DNA from: Kiritimatiellia bacterium
GTDB taxonomy: Bacteria; Verrucomicrobiota; Kiritimatiellia; RFP12; DVOR01
Direction: 5' to 3'
Assembly (NCBI GenBank): GCA_017457555.1
Contig: JAFTHG010000257.1
Coordinates: 1 to 20,724, forward strand
DNA: 20,724 bases
The notes under the pieces are model-generated. The model was not told the origin of the DNA. It saw nothing but the letters and a program-made list of their open reading frames with translations, and made no database searches. Below are positions 7,933 through 13,738 of this stretch, piece by piece; the stretch's first letter is position 1, and every line of letters starts with the position of its first letter. The translations under genes were made by a program, and so were the position numbers.

Positions 7933-10900
7933 TTACTTCTTTCGAATGCGAATTTTGAAGAGTTCTGTGGTATCTACGAGTGGAAGACGGAGTTTCAGCG
8001 TTTGACGATTGGCATCTCCTGCGGTGATGTCTGCTTCCGGGAGGTCGGTTGAGAGGGCTGTGCGTGGGTCAATGCGTGACAGAAGAATCTGCTCGGCAAA
8101 GGTGACTGTGTCGCCAGCTTGAAGTGTCACCCAACAGCCATCAGCATCAAATGTAATATCTGTCACAGCGAGTCTGTAACGCACAGTGACGGTGTTCTGC
8201 GTTTTGTCTGTCGTGAGTGCTCCATCAAAGCAGCAGATTGCATCACTGAGTGTGGCTGCGGAGAGCGGCGTTTCTTTACCATTATCTAATAGAATGGTTT
8301 GCGGTATGGTTCCGCCTGTTGCTGCAAGTAAGCGGATCTTTGCCGCATCGCTATAGTCTGTGGTGTCTTCCGGATAGTGTTTGGGGAATGTGGTCGTGGT
8401 GTCTGAAGTGAAGGTGGTGGTGAGGGTGTAGGGCCCAATGGAGCCTGTTGAGTCGGTTGCGTTGAATTGCCAGGGCGTTGTTTCCGTGGCGGAGTCGTCA
8501 GGCGACAGTGTGGTGCTACTGACGGGGTGCACAGTTCCGGAAATACGCAGGTAATAACTTCCTGCGGCAGGTAAAAAGATGCGGCACGCAGCATTGCGGA
8601 TGTTGTCAAAGAAGACGGTATCATCGCTCCAAAGGGGTTCGGTTGCGGTTGCAATGAGGGTGCCGTCTGCTGCGAGAAGTTCCAGTTTGGCATCAAGAGA
8701 GGCGCCTTCGGTCAAACCTTGGAAGTTGGGTAATACTTCGGCTGTCAGCCAACCGGATGCTGCCACTGTGAGTTTAAAAAGGTCACAGTCATTCTGTGTG
8801 GAGGAGCCATCGCTTGAAAGGTGTTTACCAATGACACCGCTAACAGTTTGGGTGGCATCTCCTTGGAAAGGTGTGAGTTCGTGAGCTGTGGCGAATGTGT
8901 CCCCCACATCATCTTCTGCCAAGGTCAAACACCGTGTCGCCGCAGGATAACACGGCGTTTCGGTGAAGGCGGAGCCGTTTCCATCTCGCAGTCCCAAGAG
9001 AATAGCGAAATCATCTTCTGTATTTGTGGCTGATGAATAGGTGCCGCTGTTCCACTGATTGATAAAATCATCCGCATCATAATAATATGTAGCAGCCGAA
9101 CCATTTACAGTGGGGGCTCCACCCATCACGGGATACCACGTGAGCCCGGTCTTTTGGTATTGCGAGGTATTTAATGTCCCATCAGGCGTGATTTCAACGC
9201 CACGATAGTAGTCGGAGGCGTAAAAGTTATCAAAGTAAAGCATCCCGCCATCGTGGGATAATCCCAGCGTGTGTGAAACTTCATGGGTAACCTGTGCCGC
9301 AATATTCTGACGGGATTGCACGCTGAAGACATAGACAGGCCGGTCGTGTTGAAATCCGAAGGTCCCTCCACCGGAAAAGGCTCCACTATTGGGATACCAC
9401 GGGATTGACGTTCCTTCTGCGTAGCCGATGACGACGCGTTTACCATAGATGTTGTCGGCTTCATTTGCTTTAACGAGGTCATCAAATGCAGGTGTTTCGG
9501 TTGTGACATCCACATCAAATGCCGCAAAATCTTCTGCAACCATCCGCCAGATATCATAGATGGCGGCGGCTGTTGGGTAGGGTTGGCTCTTATCTTCTCC
9601 GAAGTGCCCCTTGTAAACAAATGGAGCTGTTCGAATAAAGGTCTTTGTGGCGTCATTCAGAGCACTTCTTGCCGCAAGCACATTGGCCATAAAATCATCC
9701 ACGTACCCATGAAAGTCAAGATAAAGTGTGCGTGTAGCTGTGGGGCGTGAGTGATAAATTGGCACGGCGTTGAGCGCGGGTGTCGTCACGTGTTGAATGT
9801 CGGCTACGACGCGTTCCGGTTGTCCGGTTACGGCAAAAGAGAGCCGGTACTGTGCACTGGCCCCCGGCGTTGCGTGAAGGTCACGTGCACTGGTCCACCC
9901 TGTTACGGTGCCTTCTGGGTTTTCTGTCGCGTGGTAGGGCGTGCGCCAAAGGGTTTTGTCGGTGATGTCTTCCCACGATGCGTTTGCATCCTCACGGCGT
10001 TCCAAATGGTAATCGGTCGCCCGTGCGATGACGCTCCACCCCAAATAAACTTCGTTCGGCCCGGATGGCAGGGCAATCAAGTCGTCGGGTGGCCCCACAA
10101 GCGCCTCTGTCTGGATTTCAACTGCGCCTAAATCTGCCGCAACGCCTGAAAGACGTGCATTGCCGAGTGTGTCGTAAAGCAGGCTTGTTGCCTTGGCAGC
10201 ACCATTGATTGCACTTGAGGCGGCGGTAGGAATGCAATGGGGCACCGATGAGGTCGTTGTCGTGAGGGGCAGAGCTTCGGTTGTAATCAAACAGTTTGTT
10301 TGCGTCGGCGTGGAGGACCCGCCAAGCGTGACGCTGCCTGTGGCATTCAGGTTTCCTGCCACGGTACAATGGATGAGTGACACAGTCGCATTGAGCGCAG
10401 TGATGGCACCAAAGGAGACTGTGGCCGTATTCGCAATGGTACTATTGTAAAGGGTGACAGGGGTGGTGGCAATGTAAACTCCGCCGGCATAGCACAGTTG
10501 TCCTGCTGCCGAGGTGCCACAGGCGGTAATTGAGAGGCAGCTTCCGGTGACCGCGCCACTACCTTGTATGGAAAGCCCCCCCGTGCGTGTCGCGAGAGAT
10601 ACGGTTCGGGATTCGGTGATGGCAAAATTGGCAAGAAGAATGGGAGCAGTATTGGTGTTGGCAATTGCAAGGCCAAACCCATGGAACGTCACCGGCTGGG
10701 TGAAAGCTCCGGTTTCAGGATTTTGCGAGAGAATCAGGAGCGAACCGTTTGCGGCTTGTCCATTCAGCGTGATAGCCGCTGTTCCCGTCCATGTTTGTGA
10801 AGTGCGCCCATCCAACTGGATGATGTCATCGCCTGCGGTGCTCAACGCGGTGTTGATCGCGGCTTGCAAAGAGGTTGGGTCGGTCGCAGTGCGGATGATT

Positions 10901-11043
10901 GGGGCAGCCGTTTCCGAGAGACCTAATTCGGGGAAACGTGCGCGAATCTGTGCCAACGGATGTTGGGTCTCTGCTGCCAAGAGCCCAAAGGTGGCCAGCC
11001 CGGCAACAAAAAGTAAAGTTAAACGGATCGTAGAATGGGACAT
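7933..11043 (-). CDS. Large secreted metzincin-type zinc metalloprotease with choice-of-anchor Q-like and PPC-like domains
   Basis: The 1036-residue product starts with a Sec signal peptide (about 1-24, LLFVAGLATFGLLAA then ET). A Thr/Ala/Ser-rich repetitive beta region follows (~40-310) and ends with LGNARLSGVAADLGAVEIQ, typical of choice-of-anchor Q / right-handed beta-helix domains. Next comes a fibronectin III-like stretch starting PPDDLIALPSGPNEVYLGW. The catalytic domain begins near TLYLDFHGY and has HEVSHTLGLSHD with zinc ligands H587, H591 and H597 and base E588. A probable Met-turn lies at M640 (YPVMGG), which makes this a metzincin. A PPC-like beta domain follows (DVGDTFATAHEL ... 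GSYYLRISGT), then a C-terminal beta region. No LPXTG or PEP-CTERM anchor is visible. AAAGGTG precedes the ATG at 11043; no clear promoter was found. The substrate is unknown. Confidence 0.85.
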   Translation of the reverse strand: MSHSTIRLTLLFVAGLATFGLLAAETQHPLAQIRARFPELGLSETAAPIIRTATDPTSLQAAINTALSTAGDDIIQLDGRTSQTWTGTAAITLNGQAANGSLLILSQNPETGAFTQPVTFHGFGLAIANTNTAPILLANFAITESRTVSLATRTGGLSIQGSGAVTGSCLSITACGTSAAGQLCYAGGVYIATTPVTLYNSTIANTATVSFGAITALNATVSLIHCTVAGNLNATGSVTLGGSSTPTQTNCLITTEALPLTTTTSSVPHCIPTAASSAINGAAKATSLLYDTLGNARLSGVAADLGAVEIQTEALVGPPDDLIALPSGPNEVYLGWSVIARATDYHLERREDANASWEDITDKTLWRTPYHATENPEGTVTGWTSARDLHATPGASAQYRLSFAVTGQPERVVADIQHVTTPALNAVPIYHSRPTATRTLYLDFHGYVDDFMANVLAARSALNDATKTFIRTAPFVYKGHFGEDKSQPYPTAAAIYDIWRMVAEDFAAFDVDVTTETPAFDDLVKANEADNIYGKRVVIGYAEGTSIPWYPNSGAFSGGGTFGFQHDRPVYVFSVQSRQNIAAQVTHEVSHTLGLSHDGGMLYFDNFYASDYYRGVEITPDGTLNTSQYQKTGLTWYPVMGGAPTVNGSAATYYYDADDFINQWNSGTYSSATNTEDDFAILLGLRDGNGSAFTETPCYPAATRCLTLAEDDVGDTFATAHELTPFQGDATQTVSGVIGKHLSSDGSSTQNDCDLFKLTVAASGWLTAEVLPNFQGLTEGASLDAKLELLAADGTLIATATEPLWSDDTVFFDNIRNAACRIFLPAAGSYYLRISGTVHPVSSTTLSPDDSATETTPWQFNATDSTGSIGPYTLTTTFTSDTTTTFPKHYPEDTTDYSDAAKIRLLAATGGTIPQTILLDNGKETPLSAATLSDAICCFDGALTTDKTQNTVTVRYRLAVTDITFDADGCWVTLQAGDTVTFAEQILLSRIDPRTALSTDLPEADITAGDANRQTLKLRLPLVDTTELFKIRIRKK

Positions 11044-11513
11044 ACGACACCTTTGTTAAAGCACCTGAAATACGCTAAAAAGGGTAACACATCCCATCCT
11101 CTCCTGCAATAGGGGCTGCGTTCAAAGACACACCTCTCCTTTAAAAAATGGAATGGCGGCTGTATTGAGGCGCTTCTGAAAAGGATGTGGACAAGGAAGC
11201 GTAGGACTGGGTGACACCATTTGAGCAGACTGCGAGCACAACTGTGGCGAATCTCACCACCAGCCAGTTTCAAATCTGCGATGTGACAACCTTTTGTAAA
11301 CTGAAATGGATGGAAAAGAGTGAAAGAAAGAGGAAAACATTCGCTTCGGTTCAACTACCATCAAAGCATTAATGAACGCCTTGTAGATCTCTATTCTCTA
11401 AAGGTCTGATTTCAATGCGAGAGTAGATAGGCCTTAAAACCTGTCATCGTAAAGCGCATCCATCCACGCAAAAGCCTCCAATCCTGACCCCTCACGCCCT
11501 GACTCGCCGTCAG
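11044..11513. other. Non-coding stretch upstream of the metalloprotease gene
   Basis: About 470 bases with no convincing gene on either strand. A minus-strand frame of 111 codons overlaps the protease start but has no recognisable protein features and ends in low-quality composition. The protease promoter should lie here; the best candidate on the minus strand (TTGCAG, 17 bases, TACCCT near 11055-11085) is weak. Nothing else was recognised. Confidence 0.5.
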
Positions 11514-11660
11514 TTTCAGTCAAACCGATTTTCAATTTCACTGAAACTGATTTGCGGTTTCACTGAAACTGATTTGCGGTTTCACTGAAACTGATTTGTG
11601 GTTTCAATGAAACTGATTTGTGGTTTCACTGAAACTGATTTGTGGTTTCAATGAAACTGA
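11514..11660. repeat. Tandem array of ~6.7 units of 22 bp, each centred on a GTTTCAnTGAAAC palindrome
   Basis: Units start at 11536, 11558, 11580, 11602, 11624 and 11646 (the last is partial), and a degenerate unit precedes them at 11514. Each full unit is the palindrome TTTCA(C/A)TGAAA followed by CTGATTTG(C/T)GG. The centre base of the palindrome alternates between C and A, and the C/T position separates the first two full units (GCGG) from later ones (GTGG). The period is not a multiple of three, so the array is not protein-coding. There are no spacers between units, so it is not a CRISPR. The 22-bp period equals about two helical turns, putting every palindrome on the same face of the DNA. 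It could be a protein-binding array or a mutable minisatellite. Confidence 0.92.
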
Positions 11661-11665
11661 ATCGG

Positions 11666-11698
11666 TCTTCGGGGCGAAGAGCGCTTCATCTAAAGCGC
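11666..11698. other. Two adjacent perfect small hairpins next to the tandem array
   Basis: The first is TCTTCG-GGG-CGAAGA (11666-11680). The second, GCGCTT-catcta-AAGCGC (11681-11698), follows with no gap. Both have perfect 6-bp stems. No T-tract follows on the plus strand, so they are not standard terminators. They start six bases after the last repeat unit. Confidence 0.5.
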
Positions 11699-11837
11699 AT
11701 TCCGCACCAAATGTCGCTCTCTTCATACGTTACTTCAGGCCTTAAAGATACGAAAGTCGGTCACTTCCAAGGAGAGAGTAGAATCGCCTCTATAGTATAT
11801 GTTAAGCTCAAAAGGCGGGAAAGTGGGGTGCCCATCA

Positions 11838-11904
11838 CGAGAGCAGTCTTTGCAAAACCGAGGGACAGGCCCAACAATGGACCTGCACAGAACAGGTGGC
11901 CATC
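11838..11904 (-). repeat. REP-like element A, left copy
   Basis: A 67-base segment is repeated at 13248-13310 with a four-base shorter centre and a few substitutions. Its core (11868-11893), read on the minus strand, gives GTTCTGTG, two bases, then GGTCCATTGTTGGGCC. That matches the core of element B in 22 of 26 positions, so A is element B's family in the opposite orientation. Confidence 0.8.
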
Positions 11905-11982
11905 TCCTGTGAGAACTTACTGTGACAAGGGCAGGCTGTCGCAGGGCCGTGCTGTGATGCGATAGTGACAAACGGAGATATA

Positions 11983-12040
11983 TGAGATATCAGGTGTGAT
12001 CATCGCGGTAATGTTCTGTGGCGGGCCATTGTTGGCCCGC
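11983..12040 (+). repeat. REP-like element B, left copy
   Basis: This 57-base sequence has a near-identical copy at 13352-13408 (three differences). It contains GTTCTGTG followed by a perfect 8-bp hairpin, GCGGGCCA-TTGT-TGGCCCGC (12021-12040). The hairpin is followed by TATCTCTTTTC, so on the plus strand it could also act as a transcription terminator. The GTGG before the stem may correspond to the conserved tetranucleotide that RAYT proteins read in REP sequences; that is inference. Confidence 0.82.
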
Positions 12041-12136
12041 TATCTCTTTTCTTAAAATCGCACTCTTGTAATAGAGCCTTGATGAAATGTGTTACACGGC
12101 TACTTGGAAGGATTTTGTTTCTTTGAAGGGGTGCTT

Positions 12137-13345
12137 GTGAAGCCTTACGATTTGACTGATGTGAAGCATCGGATGACCCGAAGGTTGAACGGGTGGGACT
12201 ATCGTCAACGCGCCATTTACTTCATTACTCTTACTCTTCAAGATCGCACCTCTCTATGGTTAGGGCGATTGACGAGTGCTGAATCTGATGGGGCGGTAAA
12301 ACATATGATCCAGTTGACGGATTATGGTCATGCGTGTTTGGCAGCGTTGGCGGAATTGCCCAAACATTATCCACAGGTCAGCCTCCTTGAACTGCAGGTT
12401 ATGCCAGAACATGTTCATGTGGTGCTCTTTGTTCATCAGGAATTGCCCGTGCCATTAGGGAATCTGATGCGTGGGGTTAAGGCTGGCGCGCGGAAACGTT
12501 GGATGCAAATCGGTGAGGAGCAAGGTCTGAAGACGCCTCAATGGGCCCCCGGTTTTCAAGATACCGTACTCTTACACGAACATCAACTTACAAGAATGTG
12601 TGCCTATGTGCGTGACAATCCTCGCAGGTTGGCTGAGAAACAACTGCATCCGGACTACTTCAACAAGGTGCGGCACATTGAATTGCCTTTGTATCAAACG
12701 TCATTCGTCGGGATGTTTCACGCTTTGGGTAATCTTCATCTCTTGAACTATCCGCTCTTCCAAATACAGTGTTCCCGACGATGGCTGACCTATCAACGAG
12801 TGAACCTGCGAACGGGCGGTATAAAAATGCTTCGAAATGCACAAGGAGAGCCTCAAATCGCACAGCAAACTACCGACTATCAGGCTGTGTTGAATGAAGC
12901 TTTAGCGGCTGTAGCAAAAGGGTGGGTCCTTTTGAGTCCGTGTATCGCAGATGGCGAACGGCAAATTGCACGTGAGGTACTTAATCGGGGAGGGCGTCTT
13001 GTCGTTCTTCGAAATAGGGGCTTTCCTCCCCATGGTGAAAAACCTTCAGGTCGAGCATTTGATGCTTGTGCCCAAGGACGGCTTTTACAACTTGCACCTG
13101 CTGCGTGGCCTTATGTGGAAAGTGAAAAACCGATGACACGTGTTGATGCGATTATTCTCAATCGCTTGGCACAATGGATCGCAGCAGAGACCGCGGCGCA
13201 CATCACCTATCACGGTTGTCAACCGAGCGAAGTGGATGCACTTGCTGCGAGAGCAGTCTTTGCAAAACCGAGGGACAGGTCCATGGACCTGCACAGAACA
13301 GGCGGCCATCGCGGTGATGTCCTGTGGCGGGCCGCAATAAGCTAA
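12137..13345 (+). CDS. REP-associated tyrosine transposase (RAYT, Y1/IS200-like) fused to a DprA/SLOG-like domain
   Basis: Residues ~10-195 form a Y1 (HUH) transposase domain of the RAYT type: RRLNGWDYRQRAIYFITL, the metal-binding His pair in MPEHVHVVLF (H92, H94) and the catalytic Tyr in YVRDNPRR (Y157). RAYTs nick and move or process REP sequences, and this one is flanked by REP-like doublets. Most RAYTs have 150-250 residues; this has 402. The extension (~247-340) reads AKGWVLLSPCIADGERQIA then GRLVVLRNRGFPP and GRAFDACAQGRLLQLAP, resembling the Rossmann-like DprA/SLOG fold. The last ~31 residues are encoded by REP element A and a partial B. The GTG at 12137 follows GAAGGGG by five bases; GTG at 12089 and ATG at 12173 are alternatives. 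It is a single copy here, with no terminal inverted repeats of a classical IS. Confidence 0.85.
   Translation: MKPYDLTDVKHRMTRRLNGWDYRQRAIYFITLTLQDRTSLWLGRLTSAESDGAVKHMIQLTDYGHACLAALAELPKHYPQVSLLELQVMPEHVHVVLFVHQELPVPLGNLMRGVKAGARKRWMQIGEEQGLKTPQWAPGFQDTVLLHEHQLTRMCAYVRDNPRRLAEKQLHPDYFNKVRHIELPLYQTSFVGMFHALGNLHLLNYPLFQIQCSRRWLTYQRVNLRTGGIKMLRNAQGEPQIAQQTTDYQAVLNEALAAVAKGWVLLSPCIADGERQIAREVLNRGGRLVVLRNRGFPPHGEKPSGRAFDACAQGRLLQLAPAAWPYVESEKPMTRVDAIILNRLAQWIAAETAAHITYHGCQPSEVDALAARAVFAKPRDRSMDLHRTGGHRGDVLWRAAIS
13248..13310 (-). repeat. REP-like element A, right copy (overlaps the RAYT 3' end)
   Basis: This is a copy of 11838-11904 in the same orientation. The centre is shortened, so the core becomes the perfect 16-bp palindrome CAGGTCCATGGACCTG (13276-13291). 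It encodes the RAYT tail AVFAKPRDRSMDLHRTGG in frame; the left copy in the same frame would read AVFAKPRDRPNNG. Confidence 0.8.
13306..13333 (+). repeat. Partial REP-like element B
   Basis: The stretch ATCGCGGTGATGTCCTGTGG then CGGGCC matches the left half of element B but lacks the second arm of the hairpin, which is replaced by GCAATAAGC containing the RAYT stop codon. It looks like a truncated or recombined copy between the right A and B elements. Confidence 0.6.
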
Positions 13346-13351
13346 AATGCG

Positions 13352-13408
13352 TGAGATATCAGGTGTGATCATCGCGGTGATGTTTTGTGGCAGGCCATTG
13401 TTGGCCCG
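13352..13408 (+). repeat. REP-like element B, right copy
   Basis: It is the direct-repeat partner of 11983-12039, with the same length and three substitutions (A to G, C to T and G to A). The last one breaks one base pair of the stem, leaving GGCCA-TTGT-TGGCC. With the right A element it mirrors the doublet on the left side of the RAYT gene. Confidence 0.82.
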
Positions 13409-13427
13409 TAAAACATCCCTTCTATCG

Positions 13428-13593
13428 CCCTTTTCAGGAAGTTTTAGCAAATCCATCGGAAGACCTTCAGAAATACTTCTATGCTACGGATCATCACTGG
13501 AAAGCCACAGGAGCATTGAAGGCTGCGCCTGATATTGTGCGACAGATTGAAGCTGTCTTAAATCTCCCACAACAGGATTTGAAAAGGTCGTGA
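13428..13593 (+). pseudogene. Remnant of a DHHW-family (AlgX/SGNH-like) protein gene
   Basis: A stretch of about 54 codons ending in TGA reads PFQEVLANPSEDLQKYFYATD then HHWKATGALKAAPDIVRQIE. The DHHW...GA signature belongs to the DHHW / alginate O-acetyltransferase-like family, whose members have several hundred residues and carry this motif internally. There is no plausible start codon: upstream, the same frame runs straight into REP element B. This looks like the last piece of a gene decayed or cut off by the REP/RAYT island. A short genuine gene is less likely. Confidence 0.45.
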
Positions 13594-13720
13594 CGTTAGA
13601 GTGATGGGGAAAGGTGGGTGTGTGAGTGTGCCGCATCCGAACCGCTTACGGTCGCAATCAGAATGTCGAACTTTAGATGGATGCTTTTCTTGTATCGGGG
13701 CGGATTGGGCATAGAGAACG
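13594..13720. other. Intergenic stretch upstream of the dnaE promoter
   Basis: About 130 bases between the DHHW remnant and the dnaE promoter. No gene, hairpin with T-tract or further REP copy was recognised. Confidence 0.5.
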
Positions 13721-13729
13721 TGGTATAAT
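13721..13729 (+). promoter_or_regulatory. Extended -10 promoter of dnaE, almost at the start codon
   Basis: A perfect TATAAT (13724-13729) is preceded by TGG, giving the extended -10 form TGnTATAAT. No good -35 box lies 16-18 bases upstream (the sequence there is CGGATT). Transcription would begin about 13735-13737, two to four bases before the ATG at 13739. Confidence 0.6.
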
Positions 13730-13738
13730 GATGGGACT

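Noticed and set aside
11019..11354. Minus-strand frame of 111 codons upstream of the protease
   Set aside because: It overlaps the protease start, has no recognisable motif, an odd residue composition and no ribosome-binding site.
11514..11660. CRISPR array
   Set aside because: Units are contiguous with no unique spacers, and no cas genes are present.
11642..11965. Plus-strand frame of 107 codons left of the RAYT gene
   Set aside because: It begins inside the 22-bp array and ends in REP element A; the middle has no family features. Its similarity to the RAYT tail is explained by the shared REP sequence.
12021..12050. Dedicated terminator rather than REP element
   Set aside because: The hairpin plus T-rich tail looks terminator-like, but the same hairpin recurs at 13393-13406 without a T-tract and within a 57-base repeat, so repeat identity is primary.
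12367..12375. Perfect DnaA box TTATCCACA, as a sign of a replication origin
   Set aside because: It is a single consensus site inside the RAYT coding sequence; only one other near match (about 17467) exists and there is no AT-rich unwinding region or dnaA gene.
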